From the NCBI RefSeq assembly GCF_030150155.1, contig NZ_JASLGR010000034.1, positions 1-64,000 on the forward strand: 64,000 nt of DNA, written 5' to 3'. The stretch comes from Nocardioides sp. GTDB lineage: Bacteria > Actinomycetota > Actinomycetes > Propionibacteriales > Nocardioidaceae. Position 1 is the stretch's first letter, and each line of letters begins with the position of its first letter. Shown here in pieces: positions 1 through 9,005 of the stretch. Under the pieces are notes generated by a model. That model worked only from the letters and a program-made list of their open reading frames with translations. It was not told where the DNA came from and searched no databases. The position numbers were made by a program, and so were the translations under genes.

Positions 1-151
1 GGCTGGCTCCAAGTTCCCGAACAAGGACACCGCTCGACCAGACACCGGGCCCGCGGACGACCACTCAGAAGTCAGGGATCACCACGTGTCCCGGTCGGAC
101 GTTCGGCCCGCCCGCGGACCCACTCAAAGGCTAAATGTCGGCGGCTGGAGC

Positions 152-157
152 TAGGGT
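152..157 (+). promoter_or_regulatory. Leaderless -10 element of the YdeI-like gene
   Basis: TAGGGT lies six bases before the ATG at 164. This matches the actinobacterial TANNNT -10 box at the distance expected for a leaderless mRNA, and no Shine-Dalgarno sequence is present. Bases 1-151 show no other gene I can support. Confidence 0.6.
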
Positions 158-163
158 CGCGAC

Positions 164-742
164 ATGGCCTTGTCCGGTGAGGAGCTGCTGTTCCCCGACG
201 CCGCGGCCTGGCGCGCCTGGCTGGAGGCGCACCACGCCGACACCGCGGCGGTCTGGCTGGTGCTCTCCCGCAAGGGCGGCACCGTCACCGACCTGGACTA
301 CGACGCTGCTCTCGACGCGGCGCTCTGCTTCGGCTGGATCGACGGCCAGACCCGGCGCCGTGACGAGCAGACCACGTTCCAGCGGTGGACGCCGCGCGGG
401 CCGCGCAGCCGCTGGTCGGCGCGGAACGTCGGACACGTCGCCCGCCTGGAGGCGGCCGGTCTGATGCAGCCGGCGGGGCGGGCTGCCGTGGCGGCAGCCC
501 AGGCCGATGGCCGCTGGGAGGCGGCGTACGCCGGCCCGGCGACCGCCGAGCTGCCGACCGAGGTCCTCGACGCGATCGCGGCGAACCCGGCCGCTGCCGC
601 CACCTACGCGACCCTCACCTCACAGAACCGGTTCGCGCTCTACCACCGCTACCAGGCCCTCACCACCGACGCCGGGCGCCAGCGCAAGATCGCCGCCTAC
701 GTCGCGATGCTGGAGCGCGGCGAGACGTACTACCCGCAGTGA
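164..742 (+). CDS. YdeI/OmpD-associated family protein
   Basis: A 192-residue protein resembling the YdeI/OmpD-associated (bacteriocin-protection, YdeI) family. Family hallmarks are an early aromatic-rich stretch (AAWRAWLEAHH, residues 12-22), a FGWIDGQ motif near residue 64, and a C-terminal half rich in Ala, Arg and Lys ending near an RQRKIAAYV helix. Length is normal for the family. No signal peptide or membrane segment is seen, so it is probably cytoplasmic. Family members are linked to tolerance of envelope-acting peptides, but the molecular role is not established and I do not infer one. The ATG is chosen because a leaderless -10 box precedes it by six bases. The downstream DUF3054 gene follows after 61 bases and may have its own promoter. 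Confidence 0.8.
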   Translation: MALSGEELLFPDAAAWRAWLEAHHADTAAVWLVLSRKGGTVTDLDYDAALDAALCFGWIDGQTRRRDEQTTFQRWTPRGPRSRWSARNVGHVARLEAAGLMQPAGRAAVAAAQADGRWEAAYAGPATAELPTEVLDAIAANPAAAATYATLTSQNRFALYHRYQALTTDAGRQRKIAAYVAMLERGETYYPQ

Positions 743-803
743 GCGGCACGGCCACGATGAGGGCGAAGTCGCCACGCCGAGGAGCGGCGGGGATCATGGA
801 GAC

Positions 804-1205
804 ATGAGCACCCCGTCGACCACCCGTCCGCGCCGCGACCTGGGCCTGGTCTGGGTGCTGCTGCTCGACCTGATCGTGATCGTGGTCTTCGCCGCGATCG
901 GCCGTCGCAGCCACGACGAGGGCGACGCCGTCACCGGCGTGCTGCGGACCGCCTGGCCCTTCCTGGTCGGCGGTGCGCTGGGCCACCTGATCAACCTCGC
1001 CGCGCTGCGCCGTGCCGCCGCCTCGATCCCGGCCGGGGTCGTGGTCTGGGTCTGCACCGTCGTCGGCGGGATGGTGCTGCGTCACCTCACCGACAAGGGC
1101 ACGGCGTTCTCCTTCATCATCGTGACCACGGTCTTCACCGGCGTCTTCCTGCTCGGCTGGCGCGCGGTGGCTGCCGCGCTGGGCCGCCGGGGTGTGCGAC
1201 CGTAG
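804..1205 (+). CDS. DUF3054 family integral membrane protein
   Basis: A 133-residue protein with four predicted membrane helices: about residues 12-28, 48-66, 73-89 and 97-122. The pattern (short basic N-terminus, LDLIVIVVFAAIGR early, a TAWPFLVGGALG helix, then GVVVWVCTVVGGMVLR) is that of DUF3054, a small actinobacterial membrane family of unknown function. The ATG at 804 is preferred over the long upstream extension, which has the composition of a shadow frame. GATCAT six bases upstream could be a weak leaderless -10, and GGAG also precedes it at short spacing. The stop lies four bases before the regulator start, so the two may be co-transcribed. Confidence 0.78.
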   Translation: MSTPSTTRPRRDLGLVWVLLLDLIVIVVFAAIGRRSHDEGDAVTGVLRTAWPFLVGGALGHLINLAALRRAAASIPAGVVVWVCTVVGGMVLRHLTDKGTAFSFIIVTTVFTGVFLLGWRAVAAALGRRGVRP

Positions 1206-1209
1206 CGCC

Positions 1210-2202
1210 ATGACCTCGGGCCCGGCCGTGGGGTCCAGGGCGGACCTGGGCTCCGAGCATCGACACCTCTACCGGACGTTGCTGCATCACCCGGGCGCCG
1301 ACCCCGCCGAGCTCGCTGAGCACAGTGGCCTCGCGCCCAGCGTCGTACGCCGTCTTCTGGACGACCTGACCACTGCGGGTCTGGCCCAGTCCTCCCCCGC
1401 GGGCTGGGACGTGCTGCGTCCCGGTGACGACCTGCCCGACCTGCTCGCCGCCCAGCGTGCCTCCCTGGAGGCACTCGCCCGGCACCACGACGTCACCCGT
1501 CGCCTCGACGAGCTCTTCGTGGCCCAGCGCGGCGGCACCCACTACGAGGGCATCGAGCTGATCCCGCACTCCTCGGTCCTGGTCTCACGCACCGACGAGC
1601 TGCTGGCCCGCACCACCTCGATGGTGCGGGCCTTCGACCGGGCCCCGCACTACACCGTGTCGGACCCGGCCGACGTCGACGCCCAGATCGACCGGGAGTC
1701 GGCCCGGATGGCGACCGGGATCCGCTACCGGGTGGTCTACGAGCAGTCGCTGTGGGACGACCCGGTGCATGCGGCCAGCACGCTGCGTGCGGTGGCCGCC
1801 GGGGAGGAGGCGCGGATGGTCGACCAGCTGCCGACGAAGCTCTACCTGTTCGACGACGACCGGGCGCTGCTCCCGCTCGACCCGGTCCGGCATGCCGACG
1901 GCTCCAGCCTGATCGTGCACCCCTCGGGACTGCTGCGCGCCCTGATCGAGGTCTTCGAGCTGGTCTGGCGGACCGCCGCGCCGATCTCCCCGCCGAGCGA
2001 CCTGGTCGCCTCCGACCTCAGCGAGCGCGACCGCGCCCTGCTGACCCTGCTCGCCGGAGGTGCCAGCGATGCCCGGATCACCCACCAGCTCGGCATCTCG
2101 CGCAGCACCGTGACCCGCACCATCGCCGACCTGTGCGCCCGGGTGAACGTCGGGTCGCGGTTCCAGCTCGGGGCCGAGGCGGTCCGTCGGGGCTGGCTCT
2201 GA
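1210..2202 (+). CDS. HTH transcriptional regulator (TrmB-like N-terminus, LuxR-type C-terminus)
   Basis: About 330 residues with two DNA-binding regions. Residues about 15-60 form a winged-helix-like segment (LAEHSGLAPSVVRRLLDDL), as in TrmB/helix-turn-helix proteins. Residues about 265-325 form a GerE/LuxR-type helix-turn-helix (LSERDRALLTLLAGGASDARI then LGISRSTVTRTIADL). The middle, about 90-250, resembles the phospholipase D-like or effector region seen in this actinobacterial regulator class, with an EQSLWDD segment. The ATG at 1210 is taken because an earlier GTG at 1192 would overlap the previous gene. The epimerase starts 66 bases downstream on the same strand and is a possible target. 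The ligand is not visible. Confidence 0.75.
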   Translation: MTSGPAVGSRADLGSEHRHLYRTLLHHPGADPAELAEHSGLAPSVVRRLLDDLTTAGLAQSSPAGWDVLRPGDDLPDLLAAQRASLEALARHHDVTRRLDELFVAQRGGTHYEGIELIPHSSVLVSRTDELLARTTSMVRAFDRAPHYTVSDPADVDAQIDRESARMATGIRYRVVYEQSLWDDPVHAASTLRAVAAGEEARMVDQLPTKLYLFDDDRALLPLDPVRHADGSSLIVHPSGLLRALIEVFELVWRTAAPISPPSDLVASDLSERDRALLTLLAGGASDARITHQLGISRSTVTRTIADLCARVNVGSRFQLGAEAVRRGWL

Positions 2203-2268
2203 GCCACGGCAGTGCCGCTACGTGGGACCTCGGCACCATGCCGCCCGCTCCCCCGGCAGGGTGACAGC

Positions 2269-3192
2269 GTGAGCACCCACCTCCCTCCCCAGTCCCGCAT
2301 CCTCGTCGTCGGCGGCACCGGCATGATCGGCCAGCACGTCGCCCGCCTGCTCGCCGAGCAGGGCAACGACGTCACCATCGCCGGCCGCAACGCCCCGGCG
2401 GAGGGCTCCTGGGTCGAGGGGTTCGCCTTCCTGGAGGGCGACTACGCCACCGGCGGCCTCACCGTCGAGGAGCTCACCGGCTTCGACGCCGTCGTCTTCG
2501 CCGCCGGGCAGGACATCCGGCACGCGGGTGGGCCCGGCGACGACGACTTCTGGAGGACGTACCAAATCGAGGGCGTCCCGAACATCGCCGCGCGCGCCAA
2601 GGCCGCGGGGGTGAAGCGCTTCGTCCAGATCGGCTCCTACTACCACCAGGTCCGCCCCGACCTGGTCAGCAACGAGTACGTCGCTGCGCGCAAGGCGGCC
2701 GACGACGGCGCGCGTGCGCTGTCGGACGAGACCTTCGCCGCGATCACCCTCAACCCGCCGTCGATCGTCGGCGCCGCGCCGGGCGGCTCGGTCAAGCAGC
2801 TCAAGGGCCAGCTGCGCTGGGCCAACGGCGACCTGGCCGGCAAGATCCCGGACTTCGCTCCGGCCGGTGGCACCAACTACATGTCGGTGCGCTCAGTCGC
2901 CGAGGCCGTCTCCGGCGCCCTGGCCCGAGGCGAAGGCGGGACGGCGTACCTGATCGGTGACGAGAACCTGCGCTTCGTCGACTTCTTCAACCTGGTCTTC
3001 GCCGCCTCCGGCTCGGGCCGGGTGCTGGAGGAGCGCGACGAGGAGCACCCGTTCCTGCCCGACTGGGCGATCGTGCCCGGTCGCGGCAACGTGGTCGCCT
3101 ACGAGCCCGACGCCGACGAGGTGGCGCTGCTGGGCTACCGCCGCGGTGACGTCGCCCCGATGATCGCGGAGATGGTGGCCGCGCTCGACTGA
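2269..3192 (+). CDS. NAD(P)-dependent epimerase/dehydratase family protein
   Basis: A 307-residue atypical short-chain dehydrogenase. A glycine-rich Rossmann motif, VVGGTGMIGQHVARLL, sits near residue 14, followed by an acidic strand end and a FAAGQD segment near residue 80. The YYHQVRPD segment after the IGSYY strand is in the usual position of the active-site region, but the canonical YxxxK is not clear; YVAARKAA later may provide Tyr and Lys. The substrate is not evident. Extended SDR/NAD-dependent epimerases of this type often act on sugars or reduce small carbonyls. The GTG at 2269 is chosen: it follows a purine-rich GGCAGGG and opens the Rossmann fold at the usual distance, whereas an ATG-less upstream extension does not. 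Confidence 0.75.
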   Translation: MSTHLPPQSRILVVGGTGMIGQHVARLLAEQGNDVTIAGRNAPAEGSWVEGFAFLEGDYATGGLTVEELTGFDAVVFAAGQDIRHAGGPGDDDFWRTYQIEGVPNIAARAKAAGVKRFVQIGSYYHQVRPDLVSNEYVAARKAADDGARALSDETFAAITLNPPSIVGAAPGGSVKQLKGQLRWANGDLAGKIPDFAPAGGTNYMSVRSVAEAVSGALARGEGGTAYLIGDENLRFVDFFNLVFAASGSGRVLEERDEEHPFLPDWAIVPGRGNVVAYEPDADEVALLGYRRGDVAPMIAEMVAALD

Positions 3193-3246
3193 GCCAGAGC
3201 CGGGCCAGACCGGAGGCTGAGCCACACCCGACCGGCCCACGACACA

Positions 3247-3276
3247 CGAAGGCCCCTCCCACAGGAGGGGCCTTCG
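3247..3276. terminator. Bidirectional intrinsic terminator
   Basis: A perfect 13-base inverted repeat, CGAAGGCCCCTCC / GGAGGGGCCTTCG, with a four-base CACA loop. It sits between the convergent epimerase (ending 3192) and the large subtilase-like gene (ending 3333), so it can stop transcription from both sides. There is no long U tract, as is common in high-GC actinobacteria. Confidence 0.85.
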
Positions 3277-3332
3277 CCGGTGTCACCCGTTCACTCCAGA
3301 GACTCCGGATACCGGGGTCTCAGGCGTCACGC

Positions 3333-6300
3333 TCACTTCGCGTGAGCGGTCAGCACCTCCTTGAGGTGCAGCAGCTGGGCCGCGGCACCGTTGGTGGCCG
3401 CTGCTCCGGCGGCCGGTCCCGACTGGGGCAGCAGGGTGAAGGAGGGACCCGTCACCGTGCCCCCGGCAGGCGGGGTCAGCAGCGTGGTCCCGGTCGGCAG
3501 CGGCACGTTGGCGTCGCTCACCGCCTTGTCGGGCGCACACGTCAGGGTCGCCGCGGTGGGGACGCCGGCGCAGATCCCGAGCGACTCGGCCGGCAGGCCG
3601 ATCACGGTGTAGTGCCCGACGTCGTCGGTCGCCCCGATGCCGCCGTACATGCCGCCGTCCTTGGCCAGCGCCACGACCATGACGCCCGCCTTCGGGGTGC
3701 CATCGGAGGTGAGCACGGTGCCGGTCACGCTGGCACCGTCGCGGAGCACGACGTCTCGGGTGTTCACCTGACCCTCGACCAGGCTGAACGGTGCCGCCGT
3801 CGCCGGAACCTCGGCCCCGGTCCCCCGGTAGGCCCACGCCGCCCCGCCACACTGGCTCACCAGGCCGCGCGGGTGCTCGGTGGAAGCGGGCAGCAGCAAG
3901 GTCTGCACACAGATCGTGGACGTCGCGGCCGGCTGGTCGTAGCTGAACGACCCGGTCGCATCGGTGAGCTTCAGCGAGCTCATGTCGACCACACCGGTCG
4001 TGGTGTCACCCAACATCACCATCGCGTTGGCGATGGGGTTGCCGGCCGAGTCGAGCACCCGCCCGGCGACCGAGGTCGGGATCTGCAGCACCGCATCGAT
4101 CCCGGTCACCGGGCTGCCCGGTGCCGGCGCGGTGACTGGGGTCGCCCCGCTCGGAGCGGTCGTGCCGTCCCAGGCGACGTCCTTCCAGCACTGCGCCTTC
4201 GCGGTCGACTTCGGCGTCACCGAGGACGGGTCGAAGCAGACGCTGTACGCCGTGCCGGCGGTCAGTCCACCGAGACGGTAGGTGCCGTCGGCGGCGGTGA
4301 GACCGTTCTGCACGATCGCGCCACTGGCATCGAACGCCTTCACCGTGACTCCCCCGATCGCGGCACCATTGCTGCCGGTGACCGTGCCGGCCACCTGGGG
4401 CTGCGCGGCACCGACCTTGTACCGGTAGTCGAAGGAGTCGACCACCTGATCGGTCGCAGTCAGGTAGGGCAGGATCAGGCTGAACAGGCCCGTGTCGCCC
4501 AACGTGATCACGTTGATACGTCCGGTGACCGTGCTACCGACGGCCGCCTGCGGGTCGATCCGCAGAGTCACCGTCGCCGTCGCCCCCGGCTTCACGTCGA
4601 ACGTGTGCGCCACCATCGGGTCGGAGGTGGGCAGGTACGGGTCACCCAGATCGGTCCGCACCGCCGTGTCGAACCCTGCGGTGTAGGCGGTCGGCCTGAT
4701 CGTCGCGGTCGCCTTCGGTGCGCCGTCGGCACCGAACGGCCCGACGTTGCCCGGCTGCGTGCTGTAGAGGCCGGGGGTGAGCTGACCTGACGCCGAGCTG
4801 AGCGTCGCGGTTGAGGTCGCCGACCCGTTGCTCGGCTGGGCGGCACGGCCGACGGCACTGGTGCCGGCCAACGCCAGCTGGGTGCCGGGACCGGCCACCG
4901 AGGCCTGGATCGCCACCGGCGCCGTCATCGCGACATCGAGCCGCCGAGTCTGCGGAGCGACGTTGAGCGAACCCAAGATGCCGAGCACGTCGGCGGGCAT
5001 CTTCGCGGTGTAGCTGGGGTAGGTCACCGACTCCAGGGACGCCGTCCGCGGGTCGATGCCGTAGGACTGCGTGATGGAGGAGTCGTTGCGCACCGTCACG
5101 TTCACCCGGGTCTCCTGACCCGCCGGCAGCGTGGTCAGCGGGGCGTTCGTGCCGAGCGCGGCCAGACCCGAGCTGGACACGCCCGAGTTGTCGAACCCGA
5201 TGGTGCCGACGTACGGCGTGGAGACCTGGCGGCCGAAGGTGGTGACGAGCTGCCAGACCACGATCTTCCAGTCCCCGGCCACCGGACGGGCGACGTTGAG
5301 GGTGGCACTGGAGCCGGCGTCCGCCACCGAGGCGTTGGACTGGACCGCCTGGACGATGCCGTTGGGGTCGACCAGGCCGACCCGCAGGCCCTGGGCCTCG
5401 TAGCCGAGCGGGAAGGCGACCTTCACCTGCAGGCTCTGCTTGCCCGACGGCACCGTCATCGCGAACGTGTCCTGCTGGGCCGGGGCACCGCCACGACCAT
5501 TGCCTCCGGTCATGGTGCCGGTGAACCGGCCGCCGGTGGCGCTCAGCGGGACGACGACGCGCTGCGAGATCGGGATCACCGGAGCGGTGACGCCGCGCGG
5601 GGCGCCGAGGCCGAGCGTGATGGTGGAGTCACCGGAGGCCTGCGGCAGCGCCGAGGTGACCTTGACCGTGGCGCTGGCGTGCCCCTTGAGGGTGACCTGC
5701 GCGGGCGTCACCACGCCGGTGTTCTGCCACCGGTTGAGGTCGACGCGGTAGTCGATCGGGCCGGCGTACGGCACCGTCGCGACCGGGGCGCCGAAGGTGG
5801 CGTTGCGCTGGCTCGGCGCGGAGGCGAAGACCGCGGTCCAGGTCCCTGCTGCCGGGTGCACGACGTCGAAGCGTCCGTAGGCCGACGTACCGGTGGCGGC
5901 GACGCCGTTCTGCGGACGGGTGTTGCCAACGTAGGAGCCGTCGGGTGAGATCAGGCTCATGTTCACCGCGGTGTAGGGCGAGTCGACCGTCTCGGTGCCC
6001 TTGGCGCCATAGGCGTAGCGCAGTGCGAACTGGTCGATCCCCTTCGGCACCTCGAACGTCACCTTCTTGTACGTCGTCACGGCACCCCCCGCACCGAGGA
6101 AGGTCGGTCCGTCCTTGGCCAGAGCGGTCGACGCGTTGACGTAGCTGGCGGGCACCAGCTGCCGCAGCCGCGGCGCGAGCGAGACCTTCTTGTTCGACTG
6201 GTTGGTGATCGTGACGTTCCGGCTCACCGCGGCACCGGGGGCACCGGTGACCTGGAGCTGGTCGACGTCGGTGGTGAGCGCCGCGGTGCCCGGACCGGTG

Positions 6301-7985
6301 CGCTGGCCGAAGGTCCGCGCCAGGGTGACGGCGGCGAGCGCGTCGACCTGACCGGAGCCCTGCTGCTGGCCCGGGGCACCGATGTCGGTGGCGGTGGCGG
6401 TCATGATCTGACGGATCTGGGCCGGGGTCGGGGCGGTGCCGTGGTGGCTGGACTTGAAGGCGTCGACCACCAGGGCTGCCACACCGGCGACGAACGGGGC
6501 CGACTGGCTGGTGCCGCCGAAGAGCTCGATCGAGGAGGCCCCGCCCTTGTTGTCGGCGCAGCCGGGCTTGTCCCGCTTGTCGGTGCAGGCAGCCCAGCCG
6601 GAGTCACCGGGGGCGGCCAGGACGGGGAGCTTGCCGGACTGGGAGAAGCCGCCGGAGGAGAACGACGAGATGTTGCCGTTGATCCAGCGGTGCTTGGCGA
6701 ACAGCGTGCCGGTGTAGCCGATCTGCTCGTAGGCCCGCAGCGTGGTGGTGGCGGCCGCACCGATCACCTTCGGGTCGACCGAGGGCGAGCCCATCGTCCC
6801 GGTCACGCCGGCGTCGCCGGTGGAGGCGACCACGGTCACGCCGGCGTCGACGGCAGCGTCGTTGAACTGCTGCACGGCGGCGCGGGTGGACTCGTCGGGG
6901 ATCGCGTTCTGGCCGATCGACTCGCTCAGGATGTCGACGTGCCGGACCGTGACGGCGTAGTCGATCGCCTGGGCGATCACGCTCGGCAGCGCATAGCTGG
7001 GCGAGTCGTCGGTGCCGGTGCCGCCGCCGAGGATGTTGAGGGCGACGATGCCGGCGTCGGGGGCGACGCCCTTGATCCGGATGGTGCAGCCCTGCGGCAG
7101 GGCGTGCGAGACGTGCACGTAGTCGGCGAGGTCGTGCACCACGGTGCCCTGGGCCGCGATCGAGGAGGCGTCGCCGAAGATCTCCTCGCCGTACTGGACC
7201 GAGGACTCCGGGGCGCCGGAGAAGTTCTGGTAGTCGACGATCGCGCTGGTGCCGTCGGCACGGCGGTAGTCGGGTGCGGTCGGGTCGATCCCCTCGGCCA
7301 TCACGGCGACCTTGACGCCCTTGCCGGTGGCGTGGTCCCAGGCGGCGTCGCTGCCGTCGGTGCTGGCGGCCTTGATCGCGGTCAGCGCCTCGGGCTCGAG
7401 CATCGGCTTGGCCGGGTCGGAGGGGCAGATCGCGTACGGGTCGGTCTTCGCGGTGGGGACCTTCGACGGCTGCTTCTTCGGGCCGCCCTTGCGTCCGGTC
7501 TGCTCCCGGGTGGCCTGGGCGGCGGTCGCAGGGCTGGTCACGTCGACACGCGTGTTCGGCACGATCGAGGCGACCCGCGGGTCCTGCGCGAGCTTCTGCG
7601 CCTGGGCCGGGGTCACCGTGGTGGCGACGGCGTTGACCAGGGTGAAGTGCTGGGCGCCGGTGAGGGAGACGCCCGCATCGCGCAGGACCCCGCTCTGCTG
7701 GCCGGTCGCGGCGGAACGGCGCGCACCGATGTGGGACGGGTCTGCCGGGGTGCCGTCGAGCTGGTTCTTCAGCAGCACCATCACCGCGCCGCTGGGCACG
7801 TCGGTGCCCGCCGCGACGCCGGTGGACTTCTGCGTGACAGCGCCGCCGGCCGACGACGTGCCCGACGCGCTGGGCGTGCTCGACGGGCTCGCCGTCGCCG
7901 CGGTGGCTGCAGCAGAGAGGGAGGACGCGAGCAGGACGGCTACCGCACCCGCGCTCACCCCCAGCCGGCCTGTTCTCAACCGCAT
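3333..7985 (-). CDS. Large secreted subtilase-like (S8-fold) protein with altered catalytic residues
   Basis: A 1550-residue exported protein. Residues 1-30 are a signal peptide (MRLRTGRLG, hydrophobic core, AAATA). About 60-150 resembles an inhibitor-I9-type propeptide. The subtilase domain spans about 215-560. Its landmarks are GVKVAVMAEGID (where active enzymes have Asp in IDTGID; here Ala230), AAQGTVV (where they have HGTHVAG; here Gln279), a VVASTGDAG loop (Asp391 where S8 enzymes have the oxyanion Asn) and GGTSQSAPFVAG with Ser493 kept. The oxyanion Asp recalls sedolisins (S53), but I cannot find their Glu. About 600-1150 are beta-rich, and about 1200-1500 contain three carboxypeptidase-regulatory-like repeats (VAGTVTGSNG, VAGRVLDSAG, VTGTVLTSDG). 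The ATG has GGAG six bases upstream. Family call is strong; proteolytic activity is doubtful. Confidence 0.8.
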   Translation of the reverse strand: MRLRTGRLGVSAGAVAVLLASSLSAAATAATASPSSTPSASGTSSAGGAVTQKSTGVAAGTDVPSGAVMVLLKNQLDGTPADPSHIGARRSAATGQQSGVLRDAGVSLTGAQHFTLVNAVATTVTPAQAQKLAQDPRVASIVPNTRVDVTSPATAAQATREQTGRKGGPKKQPSKVPTAKTDPYAICPSDPAKPMLEPEALTAIKAASTDGSDAAWDHATGKGVKVAVMAEGIDPTAPDYRRADGTSAIVDYQNFSGAPESSVQYGEEIFGDASSIAAQGTVVHDLADYVHVSHALPQGCTIRIKGVAPDAGIVALNILGGGTGTDDSPSYALPSVIAQAIDYAVTVRHVDILSESIGQNAIPDESTRAAVQQFNDAAVDAGVTVVASTGDAGVTGTMGSPSVDPKVIGAAATTTLRAYEQIGYTGTLFAKHRWINGNISSFSSGGFSQSGKLPVLAAPGDSGWAACTDKRDKPGCADNKGGASSIELFGGTSQSAPFVAGVAALVVDAFKSSHHGTAPTPAQIRQIMTATATDIGAPGQQQGSGQVDALAAVTLARTFGQRTGPGTAALTTDVDQLQVTGAPGAAVSRNVTITNQSNKKVSLAPRLRQLVPASYVNASTALAKDGPTFLGAGGAVTTYKKVTFEVPKGIDQFALRYAYGAKGTETVDSPYTAVNMSLISPDGSYVGNTRPQNGVAATGTSAYGRFDVVHPAAGTWTAVFASAPSQRNATFGAPVATVPYAGPIDYRVDLNRWQNTGVVTPAQVTLKGHASATVKVTSALPQASGDSTITLGLGAPRGVTAPVIPISQRVVVPLSATGGRFTGTMTGGNGRGGAPAQQDTFAMTVPSGKQSLQVKVAFPLGYEAQGLRVGLVDPNGIVQAVQSNASVADAGSSATLNVARPVAGDWKIVVWQLVTTFGRQVSTPYVGTIGFDNSGVSSSGLAALGTNAPLTTLPAGQETRVNVTVRNDSSITQSYGIDPRTASLESVTYPSYTAKMPADVLGILGSLNVAPQTRRLDVAMTAPVAIQASVAGPGTQLALAGTSAVGRAAQPSNGSATSTATLSSASGQLTPGLYSTQPGNVGPFGADGAPKATATIRPTAYTAGFDTAVRTDLGDPYLPTSDPMVAHTFDVKPGATATVTLRIDPQAAVGSTVTGRINVITLGDTGLFSLILPYLTATDQVVDSFDYRYKVGAAQPQVAGTVTGSNGAAIGGVTVKAFDASGAIVQNGLTAADGTYRLGGLTAGTAYSVCFDPSSVTPKSTAKAQCWKDVAWDGTTAPSGATPVTAPAPGSPVTGIDAVLQIPTSVAGRVLDSAGNPIANAMVMLGDTTTGVVDMSSLKLTDATGSFSYDQPAATSTICVQTLLLPASTEHPRGLVSQCGGAAWAYRGTGAEVPATAAPFSLVEGQVNTRDVVLRDGASVTGTVLTSDGTPKAGVMVVALAKDGGMYGGIGATDDVGHYTVIGLPAESLGICAGVPTAATLTCAPDKAVSDANVPLPTGTTLLTPPAGGTVTGPSFTLLPQSGPAAGAAATNGAAAQLLHLKEVLTAHAK

Positions 7986-8047
7986 GGTGATCTCCTCGTG
8001 TCAGAGTCATGAACGGCCAGGTGACCGCCGTCACACTCTTTCCCGCG

Positions 8048-8077
8048 GCGCCCCTGAGCGGGATGCGTCAGGGGTGC
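8048..8077. terminator. Possible hairpin between the anti-sigma gene and the subtilase gene
   Basis: GCGCCCCTGA and TCAGGGGTGC can pair over ten positions with one G-T wobble across a ten-base loop. It lies in the 207-base gap downstream of the putative anti-sigma gene and upstream of the subtilase-like gene, both on the minus strand. It could be a terminator or leader structure. No U tract is seen. Confidence 0.35.
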
Positions 8078-8192
8078 GCTGTTTGCGGCATGAAGCAAAA
8101 GCGCCAGGGGTCGCGCGGGGTGGATACCGAAACGAGGGGAGGCTGGCGTGGGCGGGCGGGGCGTTCCACTCCCCCACCGGCCCGCTGTCGGG

Positions 8193-9005
8193 TCAGCCGA
8201 GCCAGGCCCGATCCTGGGCGATCGCGGTCAGCGCGGTCACCGGGACCACCCCCTGGTCGGGCGTGGTCACCCGCACGATCGTCCCGTCGGCGATCAGCAG
8301 CGACACGATCGCCGGGCCGGACGACGGCACCGGACTGCGATCACGGCCGGTGAAGCGCGCACCTTGAGTGAGGACGATCCCACGGTCGGTGCGCTCGACA
8401 GTCCCGCCCCGGGAGCCGACCAGGTCACCGGGCACGGTGGCGGTGATCGGCACCGCGGTGGTGCGGTGCTCGATCATGACCGCGACCTGCGCCTCCCGTC
8501 CGCTCTGCCGGTACGTCGCCGACGCAGTGCGCACCGAGGAATCCGCGGTCGACAGGGCGAGGTCGAACGCCCCGGCGACCCTCCGGATCCACGCCGGCGC
8601 CCCACCGAGGCTGACTTGGGCGACGTCGTCGACCTGTCCCGCAGCGACGAGCGTCCGGGCGAGGGTCGGTCCCATCTGCGCCGCCGAGAGGGCGGAGGTG
8701 ACAGCGGCCGGACGCGTCTGCGTGCCCGAGGTCGTCCGGCCCGCCCCACCGGCATGGGTGGCGGCCACCCCGGCGGCAGCGCCGAGGCCTCCGACCAGGA
8801 CCAGGGAGGCCGCGATCCCGGTGATCCGCCGCCCGCGGGGGTGGCTCTCCCGAGCGTGCTCCTGGGTGCTGAGCCGAGCCTGCGCGCCACCGATCGCCGC
8901 GTCGACGAGGTCGGCGCGCGGTGCGGGCACGGTGGCCGCGGCACGCTGGAACAGGGCGTTCACCTGGGCGGCGAGCTGGTCGTCGTACGGGATCAGGTCA
9001 GTCAT
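8193..9005 (-). CDS. Putative membrane anti-sigma factor partner of the SigE-family sigma factor
   Basis: A 270-residue protein with a cytoplasmic N-terminal region of about 60 residues, one transmembrane helix around residues 62-84 (ITGIAASLVLVGGLGAAAGV) and a C-terminal exported domain of about 185 residues. This is the usual layout of a sigma-factor partner, although no zinc-binding HxxxCxxC anti-sigma motif is present. The start ATG at 9005 overlaps the sigma gene by eight bases (ATGACTGA), so translation is coupled. I infer regulation of the sigma factor from position and topology only. The exported part resembles nothing I can name. Confidence 0.6.
   Translation of the reverse strand: MTDLIPYDDQLAAQVNALFQRAAATVPAPRADLVDAAIGGAQARLSTQEHARESHPRGRRITGIAASLVLVGGLGAAAGVAATHAGGAGRTTSGTQTRPAAVTSALSAAQMGPTLARTLVAAGQVDDVAQVSLGGAPAWIRRVAGAFDLALSTADSSVRTASATYRQSGREAQVAVMIEHRTTAVPITATVPGDLVGSRGGTVERTDRGIVLTQGARFTGRDRSPVPSSGPAIVSLLIADGTIVRVTTPDQGVVPVTALTAIAQDRAWLG

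Noticed and set aside
6441..8034. Long overlapping frames on both strands at the subtilase N-terminus
   Set aside because: They are alternative frames of the subtilase-like gene, whose signal peptide, propeptide and protease motifs identify the true frame.
8026..8039. GTGAC-N4-GTCAC inverted repeat upstream of the subtilase gene as a third copy of the shared operator
   Set aside because: The arms are in the opposite order (GTGAC then GTCAC, not GTCAC then GTGAC), so it is a different palindrome.
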